Assembly: GCF_000685095.1 (NCBI RefSeq)
Contig: NZ_BAYE01000008.1
Location: 186,001-250,000, forward strand
Source: Paraburkholderia caledonica NBRC 102488
GTDB taxonomy: Bacteria; Pseudomonadota; Gammaproteobacteria; Burkholderiales; Burkholderiaceae
Reading direction: 5' to 3'
Length of the DNA stretch: 64,000 nucleotides
Below are positions 28,669-36,579 of this stretch, in pieces. Both the position numbers and the translations under genes were made by a program. Within the stretch, counting starts at the first letter, position 1, and each line of letters begins with the position of its first letter. The notes beneath the pieces were generated by a model. It saw only the letters and a program-made list of their open reading frames with translations, did no database searches and was not told where the DNA came from.

Positions 28669-29918
28669 GCGAATCGTCGTCGCTGCAACGTGCATTGAAG
28701 AATGCTGCTGGCGGCGTCGTCCTCTCGCTTATTTTCGCGGGCTGTGCGACGTGGACAGCCCCAATCAGCATCGACGACGCGCCGCTTCGTGAGCGTGCGG
28801 TAAGCGCGACGAAGCAGGACGCACGGGTAAGCGTGGCCGTGCTGGGGTCGGACGACAGCAAGCGCATGTTCGGCGCCGACGTCAACAAGACCAACATCCA
28901 GCCGCTATGGATCGAAGTCGAGAATCGGACTTCGCAGGCGTTATGGCTGCTGCATTCAGGCACCGATCCGGACTACTTCTCGCCACTCGAAGTCGCGTGG
29001 TCCATGCACACGCTTCTCGGAGGCGCGACGAATGCAAGCATCGACAGTCACCTGAACAAGCTTGGATTCAGGAATCCCATTCCCCCCGGGGAAACGCACG
29101 CGGGGTTTCTTTTCACCAATCCCGACCGGCAGATCAAACTCGTCAATCTCGATCTGTTCGGAAGCAAAACGCTGATCCCCTTCTCTCTGTTTCTGCCTGT
29201 ACCGGGCGATGCCGCGGACCCGCGTTTCGCGCTGACCCCGTTCCAGTATCCCGAGACTGTATTCACGGACTACCACGACCTTGCGTCGTTGCGCGCAGCG
29301 CTCGAAAAGATGCCGTTTTGTGCCACTGATGAGCACGGGACAACGGAAGCCGATCCGTTGAACGTGATTGTCATCGGTACGCTTGGGGACATTGGCGCCG
29401 CAATGGTGCGGCGTAGCTATCGTCGCGACATGCGTGAAAACGACCTCGCGCAGTGGGTATTTGGACGCAGACCCGATGTCGTCCTGCGCAAGGAAGCGCA
29501 AGCGGGCGCGCCCTCCACTTCATTGCGTGCATGGCTCGCGCCCATTCGCTTCAACGGTGACCCAGTGTATCTGGGGCAGGCCGGTCGGCCGGTCGGCGGT
29601 CGCTTCGCCCACCATCACACGGCAGGCGATGCGCTGCATGGGGATGTCGACGAGGCGCGGAACTTTCTGATCCAGGACCTGATGTATTCAGGCGGTCTGG
29701 ATAAACTCGGCTTCGTGCACGGCCTGGGTCCATCATCGCAGGTACACCCGCGGACAACGCTGAATGGAACGCCTTATTACACTGATGGACTGCGCGCCGT
29801 GATGTTCTTCGCGACACGCCCGCTCAGTTTCACGAACGTGCAAATCCTTGACTGGGTGCCTTACCTGGAGCAGCGTGAGTCCGCCGCACGCAAGGAGAAC
29901 GGCAATGCCGGCAAGTAA
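28665..29918 (+). CDS. LssY_C-like lipoprotein, second paralogue
   Basis: 417 residues from the ATG at 28665, overlapping the stop of the first paralogue. Lipobox FAGC (Cys about 28). It aligns over its whole length with the preceding protein: IQPLWIEVENRTSQ, LGFRNPIPPGETHAGFLFTN, DPLNVIVIGTLGDIGAAMVR, YYTDGLRAVMFFATRP. The LssY_C-specific part is more divergent: the FGR motif remains (VFGRRPDVVLRK), but HLRLW reads SLRAW and the H-x-IDPDVD block reads HGDVDEARNFLIQDL. This suggests duplication and specialisation, possibly as a heteromer. Its end overlaps the next gene by 14 bases. Confidence 0.75.
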   Translation: MSESSSLQRALKNAAGGVVLSLIFAGCATWTAPISIDDAPLRERAVSATKQDARVSVAVLGSDDSKRMFGADVNKTNIQPLWIEVENRTSQALWLLHSGTDPDYFSPLEVAWSMHTLLGGATNASIDSHLNKLGFRNPIPPGETHAGFLFTNPDRQIKLVNLDLFGSKTLIPFSLFLPVPGDAADPRFALTPFQYPETVFTDYHDLASLRAALEKMPFCATDEHGTTEADPLNVIVIGTLGDIGAAMVRRSYRRDMRENDLAQWVFGRRPDVVLRKEAQAGAPSTSLRAWLAPIRFNGDPVYLGQAGRPVGGRFAHHHTAGDALHGDVDEARNFLIQDLMYSGGLDKLGFVHGLGPSSQVHPRTTLNGTPYYTDGLRAVMFFATRPLSFTNVQILDWVPYLEQRESAARKENGNAGK

Positions 29919-31056
29919 CCCCATCACGGGAGCGCCAAATGGCGTTGCGATGCGACCGAATCCAGTTCGGCGCGCCTGGAAGAATGGTGGTGTCAGTTTC
30001 GCGCTCCTTACGACCTGCCTTGCGCTCGTAGCGTGCGCAACGAAGCCGCTCGTTCCCTACTCGACGGACACGCCGCTGCTCGCGCTCGTTCCCGCATCCG
30101 AAGCGGGCGTGCAGGACAAGCGGGCGCGGTTTCGCGAAATCTACTGTGCGGTGCTTGAAGCGCACGGCCCGGCGCTTCCTGACTACCGTGCTTGCGAAGA
30201 CGCACTGACGCGCGTCGGCACTGAACCTGCCGGCACCGGCGCGAGCGTCGATCTCGGTCAATCAAGGCGCCACCTCATCGCGGCAGTGGTCCCTGGCATC
30301 GGGTACGACTGCTTCAAGCCGTGGCTGAATTCGCCGGGAACCGTCACCAAGCAGCTACAACAATCTGGCTACGACGGGGTCATGCTCGACGTCGACGGGC
30401 TGTCGAGTTCCGCCCACAATGCACATCAGATCCGCGACGCCATCATGGCAATGCAACTGTCCGCTGGAACAGCGCAGCTCGTGTTGGTCGGTTACTCCAA
30501 GGGTGTCGCGGACATCCTGGAGGCTGTCGTCGCGTATCCGGAGATCCGTAGCCGCGTGGCGGCTGTCGTCAGCGCAGCGGGAGCAGTTGGCGGCTCGCCG
30601 CTTGCCAACGATGCCGAGCAATATCAGGCTGACATGCTGCGGCACTTTCCGGGCGCGACCTGCGCCTCGGGAGACGGCGGCGCCGTGCAAAGCCTGCGCC
30701 CCGCAACACGCAAGGCGTGGATGGCACAGAATCCGCTCCCGAGCGAGCTACGCTACTACTCGCTCGTGACGTTCCCTCAGCCGGAACGGATATCGTCGAT
30801 ACTAAAATCGAGTTACGACAAACTCTCGCGGGTCGATGCCCGCAACGACAGCCAGGTGATCTTCTATGATCAGGTTGTGCCCGGAAGCGCTCTCCTAGGC
30901 TATGTTAATGCCGATCACTGGGCATTGGCCGTGCCTGTTGCTCGAACACACACCATGATCGGCTCCCTGTTCGTCACGCAGAACGCTTACCCCCGCGAGG
31001 CGCTGACAGAGGCGATTCTTCGCTTTGTGGAGGAAGATCTGACATCGGGAAAGTGA
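29905..31056 (+). CDS. Alpha/beta-hydrolase-fold lipoprotein
   Basis: 383 residues from the ATG at 29905 with AAGGAGAA upstream, overlapping the previous gene. After a long N-region there is a lipoprotein signal ending LVAC (Cys about 42). The core carries a nucleophile elbow VLVGYSKGVADILEAV (GxSxG with Ser near residue 200) after a short strand, and HLIAAVVPGIGYDC earlier may be the oxyanion strand. NADHWALAV near residue 340 supplies a plausible catalytic His. Family relatives are lipase or esterase-like. Co-transcription with two LssY_C lipoproteins suggests a common envelope task. Confidence 0.7.
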   Translation: MPASNPITGAPNGVAMRPNPVRRAWKNGGVSFALLTTCLALVACATKPLVPYSTDTPLLALVPASEAGVQDKRARFREIYCAVLEAHGPALPDYRACEDALTRVGTEPAGTGASVDLGQSRRHLIAAVVPGIGYDCFKPWLNSPGTVTKQLQQSGYDGVMLDVDGLSSSAHNAHQIRDAIMAMQLSAGTAQLVLVGYSKGVADILEAVVAYPEIRSRVAAVVSAAGAVGGSPLANDAEQYQADMLRHFPGATCASGDGGAVQSLRPATRKAWMAQNPLPSELRYYSLVTFPQPERISSILKSSYDKLSRVDARNDSQVIFYDQVVPGSALLGYVNADHWALAVPVARTHTMIGSLFVTQNAYPREALTEAILRFVEEDLTSGK

Positions 31057-31116
31057 ACCGGCGCCACACGTGCGCAATGCCACCATCGCGAGCCTTTAGC
31101 GCATGACAATATCGAT

Positions 31117-31302
31117 CAGACTCGTTGTGTCCGGCTCGTTGAACGATGGCCCAGTTGAGCGCGCGCCTCGAGCACGCGCGGGCCGGCGATCTTCAGGTCG
31201 CCGTTGTTCGCATCGGCTTGCGCGATCAGACTCTTGAAGTTCTGGTTCGCGAATATCTGCCACCATTGCCAGATGTCAGGCTGTGTTGCCTGCTGGATGA
31301 GC
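31117..31302 (-). pseudogene. Fragment of an outer-membrane efflux protein gene (OprM/NodT type)
   Basis: Reading the minus strand gives PDIWQWWQIFANQNFKSLIA, then QADANNGDLKIAGPRVLEAR and AQLG, and then runs into a TGA. This matches the start of the mature domain of RND outer-membrane factors (W-W-x-x-F-x-D-x-x-L-x-x-L-I-x-x-A-L-x-x-N-x-D-L-x-x-A-x-A-R-V-x-E-A-R-A). It lacks the signal peptide and more than 350 following residues. An in-frame TAG lies at its upstream edge. The rest of 31057-31556 shows no gene. Confidence 0.6.
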
Positions 31303-31556
31303 TACCCGATTGATGCGCTGCTCCAGTGTTCGCTCGAGCTCCCGTGCTGCGGATGAAAATCCGGTCCGACACCCATGCACCGGCTCCTGCAGCCAGCGGC
31401 AATCAGCAGCCATTACGCGGCAGCATAACTTGTCTCCCGGCAGGTCACCTCGTGGATGCTGGCAACAATCTAGGGCACGCCCCTCACAATGGCGGGCGGA
31501 ACAGATCCATGCGGCCGCGTCTGCCGACGCGTAAAAGAAGTCGGTTCATTGATGTG

Positions 31557-32141
31557 TTATTTACTCATGCCGGGCGTGACGGATATCGCGACCGCCTCCG
31601 TGTACACGACCTGAACCTGATCTCCCTTGCGAATATTCTTCATCTGCTCGGGGTCCTCCACGATCACATCCACCGTGTTGTGCGGTCCCTTTAATGTGAC
31701 GGTTTTGGCTTTCGCATTCACGGCGAGAACATCGGCCATGACCGTGATTTCCCGACCGATTGTGCCACCGGGCTTGGCCCCGGGCGAGGAGCGCTGTTCC
31801 ATCGTGCGCTCGGAGGCGGAACGCGGGCCGCTCGTTTTCGAGAGACTCAGCGACATCGCTTCCCGGTATTCGATTGTGACCACGTCGCCCACCTTGAGCT
31901 GGCCAAAGTTGCGCGCCTCTTCGCCCACCTCGACGTCAACGATGTGGCCTTTCTTGTCCTTCAGGGTAACGGTCCGGGTGGCTGGGTCAATTTCGACGAC
32001 CGTGGCTGTGACCTTCGCCGTTCCGGTCACGGTGGCCGTGCCGGCACCTTTTGTGACCTCCACCGACGTCTGTGGCTGGGCCAATGCCGGTCGCGCCATC
32101 ATGGCGACAGCGGCCATTACAAGGAAAATCCGGGTCTTCAT
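31557..32141 (-). CDS. Secreted protein with two beta-repeat domains
   Basis: 194 residues. Signal peptide MKTRIFLVMAAVAMMARPAL, cleaved after ALA. The mature protein has two related repeats: TATVVEIDPATRTVTLKDKK to YREAMSLSL (about 45-100), and MADVLAVNAKAKTVTLKGPH to YTEAVAISV (about 135-190). Each has the layout V-x-A-V/I-x-x-x-x-K-T-V-T-L-K-x ... (L)KVGD/IRKGDxVxVxYxEA, which resembles DUF5666/OB-like periplasmic repeats. A Pro/Ser-rich linker joins them. Function unknown. Confidence 0.7.
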   Translation of the reverse strand: MKTRIFLVMAAVAMMARPALAQPQTSVEVTKGAGTATVTGTAKVTATVVEIDPATRTVTLKDKKGHIVDVEVGEEARNFGQLKVGDVVTIEYREAMSLSLSKTSGPRSASERTMEQRSSPGAKPGGTIGREITVMADVLAVNAKAKTVTLKGPHNTVDVIVEDPEQMKNIRKGDQVQVVYTEAVAISVTPGMSK

Positions 32142-32218
32142 GTCAACTCCTTAAACCATGGTATGCCTGCGCACGTGCTGGAACGACGCCTCGATAGTCG
32201 TGCGCTACAGTGCCGGTA

Positions 32219-32788
32219 TCAGATGTCGAGCTTGCTGACCTTCGTGCCTTCGAAGCTAAGATTGGCCATCAGGCCGGAGTTCGTCAGCACGAAACCGACG
32301 ATCGGCGAATTCGTCGTTGCAGTGTCAAGCGTACCGTTGGCGCCTGTCTTCGCCACCGCCACCGAGCCATCCACGCCGGCGGTCCACCCCTTGTCGCTCG
32401 TCCGGAATTTCTCGAGCGCGTCCTGGGTCATGAACATCAGGATCACCGCCTTGGACTGGGCGCCAATCTGCAAGCCGAACGAGGCGGTGCTGGTCTTGTA
32501 ATAGCCGACGGACGAGCCTCCCTCGCGCAGCGCCCCTTCGCCATATTCCCCACCGACCACCAGGCCCGCGGCGATCACTGACGGAAAGACGAGAATGGCC
32601 TTGGCCTTGCTGGCCTGCGCCTGCGCGCCCGGCGTCGAACTGTACAGTTTGCGGAGGGCGCCATCGACGCCGGTATCGATTTCATGGCGTTTGTTGGCCG
32701 CTTCTGTCGGATTCGAGGTCGAGCCGCAAGCGGCCAGCGAACTGGCCAGTGCGATGGCACTCAGCGAAAAGAAGGTACGGCGGTTCAT
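32219..32788 (-). CDS. YSC84-like lipoprotein (BPSL1445 type)
   Basis: 189 residues from the ATG at 32788 with GAGGAGA upstream. Signal and lipobox: MNRRTFFSLSAIALASSLAA, then Cys 21. The domain contains AKAILVFPSVIAAGLVVGGE, GEGALREGG-x-x-x-x-Y, ASFGLQIGAQSKAVILMFMT and MANLSFEGTKVSKLDI, the YSC84/SYLF pattern named for a eukaryotic lipid-binding family. In Burkholderia the family includes the surface antigen BPSL1445. It is probably anchored to the outer membrane. A secreted-repeat gene follows and a small lipoprotein gene precedes it, all minus strand. Confidence 0.85.
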   Translation of the reverse strand: MNRRTFFSLSAIALASSLAACGSTSNPTEAANKRHEIDTGVDGALRKLYSSTPGAQAQASKAKAILVFPSVIAAGLVVGGEYGEGALREGGSSVGYYKTSTASFGLQIGAQSKAVILMFMTQDALEKFRTSDKGWTAGVDGSVAVAKTGANGTLDTATTNSPIVGFVLTNSGLMANLSFEGTKVSKLDI

Positions 32789-32890
32789 GAGACTCTCCTC
32801 GATTGAAGTGCGGCAGATGTGGGCCTGACGCACCTGAGATGACTGTCCACATCTGTCGAAACAACGAAGTAACGCAGACTGACCCGCTGC

Positions 32891-33238
32891 CTAGAGGCAG
32901 CCGCTAACATCACCGCCGGTGTTGCCGCCTGTCCCGCTGCCTGCGCGGGAACCGACCCACGTTTTGCTGTTACCCGTCCACGACGGCCGCACGAGAGCGG
33001 CTGCGCCATTCGGAGGCTGCTGCCCCGGGACATAGACGTCCATCGCCTGGTTGTTCGCCACAATCACCTGCGATATGACCGTCTGTTGAGACTGGTTTGC
33101 CCATTTCTGGGCGATGCATTGCGAGACTGCGGGGACGGACTGCTGGCTTTCTCCAAGCGATTGTGCGCTCGGCGGCATGGGTTGGCTTGCACAGGCTGAC
33201 ACAGCAATGGTCACGACGAGAAGCGGTAACGGTTTCAT
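32891..33238 (-). CDS. Small lipoprotein
   Basis: 115 residues from the ATG at 33238, RBS GAGGTG. The short signal MKPLPLLVVTIAVSAC carries lipobox VSAC. The mature part has a conserved-looking block AVSQCIAQKWANQSQQTVIS, then QVIVANNQAMDVYVPGQQPP, and ends in a Gly-rich tail with two further Cys. No known domain was recognised. A GGACCTTGGTTC near-dyad lies about 230 bases upstream. Confidence 0.65.
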   Translation of the reverse strand: MKPLPLLVVTIAVSACASQPMPPSAQSLGESQQSVPAVSQCIAQKWANQSQQTVISQVIVANNQAMDVYVPGQQPPNGAAALVRPSWTGNSKTWVGSRAGSGTGGNTGGDVSGCL

Positions 33239-33471
33239 TTTTTCACCTCAAGTTGGTTTCGCGCTTCGAAGCGCAGGCGCGTCAATCTGTACGTCGCGGC
33301 AGGAAACGTGTCGGCTCTGGTAGATGTTACGAAGCGGGCTCAAGATCGAAGGTAACGGCGAACCGGCCGAGGGGACCATAGCCGTCAACAGGCCCGTTGA
33401 TGTTGTCATGGCAATCTCCGAACAGAAGTACCTCGGGTCAAGAATAGGCTTGGCGCACGCCGGCCGGTATT

Positions 33472-33483
33472 GGACCTTGGTTC
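33472..33483. promoter_or_regulatory. Near-perfect GGAC-N4-GTCC dyad (11/12)
   Basis: GGACCTTGGTTC matches the dyad family found at 35750, 43186 and 45206, with one mismatch in the right half. It lies in a gene-free stretch (33239-33629) about 230 bases upstream of the small lipoprotein gene. Nothing else was recognised in that stretch. Confidence 0.4.
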
Positions 33484-33629
33484 TATGTCACGGGGAGCGG
33501 CAATCAATGAACTAACGATTGTGCGAGTTTTCTGAGGGGATCCGTGTTCGCGTGACGTGCCTTGTCACGTCGAGGCGACAATGGTGCCAACCTCGCCGTT
33601 TGTTCAGCGCTTTGCAGCGATAACAGCGT

Positions 33630-33926
33630 TTAGCAGGCCGACTGTTTCAGCTGCTCGGCGCTGCCGCCGTCCGTAAAGTGGCCCGTAGCTGAAGGATAGT
33701 GACCTACTATGATAGGCAAGCGATACAACAGCCAATGCTTCGCGTTCCACTTGCATGTGAACGCATAACGCGCCTTCACCTCCGACCCGTCGCCAAACGC
33801 GAACGGGTAAAGTCCGGTGTCGATGGCGGTGTAGCAATCTGTTCTGATGGCACGGAAATCGATCTGCCCCACAGACCTATTTTTCAGGAAGTGTTCGAAG
33901 TAGTCCTTCTTTTTCTCGGGCGTCAA
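33630..33926 (-). pseudogene. Remnant of a DUF4440/SgcJ-EcaC-like protein
   Basis: The 98-codon frame begins at a TTG and matches only the second half of the SnoaL-like SgcJ/EcaC family: YFEHFLKNRSVGQIDFRAIR, TAIDTGLYPFAFGDGSEVKA, RYAFTCKWNAKHWLL. The first half of the domain (about 60 residues) is missing. After WLL the expected I-T-S-H-H-S-S is replaced by an out-of-frame tail (YRLPIIVGHYPSA). So both ends are damaged. A small functional protein cannot be excluded. Confidence 0.5.
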
Positions 33927-34060
33927 TCGTGGTCTCCTGGATATGACTCAGCCGACAAGTGGATGCCGCCGAGGGATCGGGTGTGGCTCTTTGAGAGCAT
34001 ACGAAAGCGGCTTGGCACGACGCTAACCGCCGTTTTAACCAGGCATACAGGAGTGTGAAG

Positions 34061-34318
34061 ATGGTCGGACCAAGGAGACGGACGATCGGAATTCTGGCGG
34101 CGGCCGGACTCCTGGCGCTATCGGGCGCAACTCTCGCCACCGATCAGTCGCAACAGCGCCAGGCAGGCAGGAATGCAAACCAGAATGCGAAACAGCAGGC
34201 ACGCTCGAACAAGGTCGACTGCCGGGCCGCAAACCAGAAAAGCAACTCCCAGTGCCGGCAGGACAAGCGCGACACGAAACAGGGTGGCCGCCAGCAAAAA
34301 CGGGACATCAAGTACTGA
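34061..34318 (+). CDS. Small secreted Gln/Asn-rich basic protein
   Basis: 85 residues from the ATG at 34061; AGGAG at 34049-34053 is ideally spaced. Signal peptide RRRTIGILAAAGLLALSGAT, cleaved after TLA. The mature 58 residues are low-complexity, rich in Gln, Asn, Lys and Arg with two Cys (VDCRAANQKSNSQCRQDKRD). No known family. Unordered and secreted; possibly envelope-associated. Confidence 0.55.
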   Translation: MVGPRRRTIGILAAAGLLALSGATLATDQSQQRQAGRNANQNAKQQARSNKVDCRAANQKSNSQCRQDKRDTKQGGRQQKRDIKY

Positions 34319-35462
34319 TGGAAAGTCTCGCTGCGATCAACCTACCGGGTACATCGTCGACTCTCCATTCATACAGTCGGCGATCGATTTCGGCGTCGTC
34401 CGCCGCGACGAAGGCGTCCAGAGATCACACAAAGACAAAAAGGCCCGCAGATGCGGGGAACCGGCGACGGTGTTAGTTGTCGCCACGCCATTTTGACCCG
34501 GATGCAGAAATTCCGCTGAACCAAACGGCCGGTCTGCAACAGTGAGCGGGCATATCAGCGCCGACCCACGAACGTCGGCTCAGGCCGATGACGGAGCATG
34601 CGTCTTCTACAATCGGAAGGCCGGTTACGGGCCAAAGCCGACGCCCGAACGTCCGATCGACGATGCATGTGAACGGCGGGTTCTGTAGAACAATGGTCAT
34701 TCAGTTATTCCTTGGGCTCGGAGTGGCTGACGCCTTATCGGCAGAAGCGGTCTCCGGTGGATTGCTAAATCGGCGCCGCTCGGGACTCCATGAAAAACAA
34801 TCGGATCTCAACTTGCCCATCATCTCGTTCCCCGCGTTTAAGGCGCCTCGACGAAACAAACCGCCTCCACCTGCTTCTACAATGGTTTCCCTAATCGACG
34901 GTTCTGGGCAGTGATCCGCATTCCGCTAGAGATCACCGGCTTTCCATAGATCATGAACGTAGGCAGCGTGGGGATCGGCGCGCCTTGTCACTAGCGAACC
35001 GGAAGAAATCCAGCAATGGCCGATGCAGTGTGCTGGAGTTCTCGCTATGGTTAGACTTTTTTCCAGTCGCCAACCGCTCGGTCCAGGTCAGCGGGAGGCG
35101 CGCTCCGGCGCGCACTGATCTGCCGGGCGTGAGCCACACGCCGAGGGCACGATCTCACTACGTATCGCGTCATCGCGACATCGTTTGGAACCAAATCGGC
35201 GTGGACTTCAATACATTGGCGATGAAGTGGACCGACGCACTGAGACGTCGCGATGCGCCCGGTCGCGCAATTGATACCAGCCCGCGCCGGATTGCTTCAA
35301 GCACACCGCTAGCGCGGCCAACGCATTGCCGCGAGCCCGCCCCGCTGACCCGGAAAGGCGGCAAGCTTATTTGGGCTTCGCAGAGTGGCGCGACCGCAGG
35401 CGCCTCCTTGAGTCACTGGAGAGGGTCCGGCTCCGCACCGTGCGTACTGGATAGAGTTACCG
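34319..35462. other. Gene-poor stretch with no recognised coding sequence
   Basis: About 1.1 kb holding only short overlapping frames without ribosome-binding sites. Segment 34567-34700 shares a short motif (GTTACGGGCC within GC-rich context) with 27035-27055, hinting at a dispersed degenerate repeat, but the match is too short to call. The composition is patchy, with AT-rich islands, in keeping with decayed DNA. Confidence 0.35.
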
Positions 35463-35630
35463 TCACGGCGGATCGGAGCGTGGTGGCGGGGCGACCCTGC
35501 TACCTTCACTAGAGCCGGTGGCAGATGACGGCGCCGCGGCCATGGCGGCGGGCGGCTCCGATGTACGTGGGGCGGCTATGAGAAACCCACTCGATGTCAA
35601 AAAGATAGCGAGTAAAAAGACGAACTCCAC
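35463..35630 (-). CDS. Possible small single-span membrane peptide
   Basis: 55 codons from a GTG at 35630, with AAGGGGAG 7 bases upstream on the minus strand. The product starts MEFVFLLAIFLTSSGFLIAA, one hydrophobic helix, and continues as a Pro/Ala/Ser-rich tail (PRTSEPPAAMAAAPSS and on) ending PPPRSDPP. A perfect GGAC-N4-GTCC dyad lies 119 bases upstream. No homologue is known to me. The good RBS and the dyad support it; its shortness and tail composition argue for caution. Confidence 0.4.
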   Translation of the reverse strand: MEFVFLLAIFLTSSGFLIAAPRTSEPPAAMAAAPSSATGSSEGSRVAPPPRSDPP

Positions 35631-35749
35631 CAGACTACTCCCCTTTTCATAACGTTGCGGGCTCGCATGTCACCGTCCTGGAGGCGAACGACCAGCACAA
35701 TCGAAGGACCGTAGAGTAAGCCTAGCGGGCCCGCGCAAAAACGGAAATA

Positions 35750-35761
35750 GGACTTTGGTCC
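35750..35761. promoter_or_regulatory. Perfect GGAC-N4-GTCC dyad
   Basis: GGACTTTGGTCC. With its flank it is identical over 16 bases (AATAGGACTTTGGTCC) to the site at 45206. It resembles the GGGACTwwAGTCCC box of DosR/FixJ-class response regulators. It sits between the broken kinase/regulator remnant and the small membrane peptide gene. Confidence 0.55.
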
Positions 35762-35832
35762 ACCGCCCTGACGAATTGCAAGGAATTACCGGTGCTGCGG
35801 CACGCCTGCCGGTGGCAGGTCTGCGCGCTACG

Positions 35833-36245
35833 CTATCGGCCCGAGTCTGCGCTCGCTGCCAAGCGAGCCTTCTCGGCGAGACGGACAAGCTCCGGGAGCG
35901 AACCGGCTTTCACCTTTTCCATCACGCGGCATGATGATTCTTGATGGTCTTTTCCGCCGCACCGCGTTCGCTCGCAACCTGCTTGTTCAGATAGCCTTCC
36001 ACCACGAGCGTCATGACCTCGCGCTCGCGCAGCGTAAGCTTATTCAGCCGGCTCGGGATATCAGCAAGTTCCGCGCGTCGTGCAAGCGCGTCGCAGCCTT
36101 CCACGGCGCCGAATGCGTTTTGCAGCAAATTGATCATGACCTGCTGCAACTGGGTGTCGTCGCCGCGTACTTCCGGCAGATGCCTGTCGATGTCGAGAGT
36201 CACGCTTATGCCACGCGAGCGTGCGCCAGAAATTTTTCAGGCACC
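35833..36245 (-). pseudogene. Histidine-kinase / LuxR-type response-regulator remnant, fused and frameshifted
   Basis: Minus-strand reading gives the start of a kinase ATPase domain (VTLDIDRHLPEVRGDD, then TQLQQVMINLLQNAFGAVEG; N-box Asn present), and then jumps without a break into a LuxR HTH (SRLNKLTLREREVMTLVVEG, YLNKQVASERGAAEKTIKNH). The rest of the HTH is one frame away: VMEKVKAGSLPELVRLAEKA, ending at a TAG at 35833. The kinase 5' side is cut by a TGA close to 36245. So one deletion joined adjacent FixL- and FixJ-like genes, and a later one-base shift broke the HTH. Confidence 0.75.
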
Positions 36246-36579
36246 TGCTTTACCGACAGAAAGGCTATTCATAATCTTTTCCTTCTGCCGCGATGGCATG
36301 TGAATGAGCTCACGCGGCACGGCTTTTCACTAAATCTGGCTTAAAGGCGTGCACGCTTTTTGTCGTTTCCACACCACCACATGCCGCGGTGCGAATTCGG
36401 CGTCTGATATGGTAGACATGTCGTCCCTCACGCGTGAGTAGTCGCACCAGCGACGGTACGATTCGCAGTTATCGGTTATGGAGAATTCACGTTGGAAGAT
36501 GGCCGCGAGCAGCATGCAAGCCGCCCTCCGCGCTGTACGAGGATATCTCGCGGGGGTAACCAGACGGGAGGACCGCACG
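36246..36579. other. Leader region of the TAXI-type gene
   Basis: 334 bases, more AT-rich than the surroundings. A good RBS (GGGAGGA, about 36566-36572) sits at its end. An in-frame ATG at 36478 would extend the next protein by 34 residues but has no RBS. No other gene is seen. Confidence 0.35.

Noticed and set aside
34567..34700. Possible dispersed repeat shared with 27010-27060
   Set aside because: The common core is about ten bases in GC-rich DNA; a genome-wide search would be needed before calling a repeat family.
34985..35512. A 175-codon plus-strand frame
   Set aside because: No start signal and no family resemblance; it overlaps a better-supported short minus-strand frame with an RBS.
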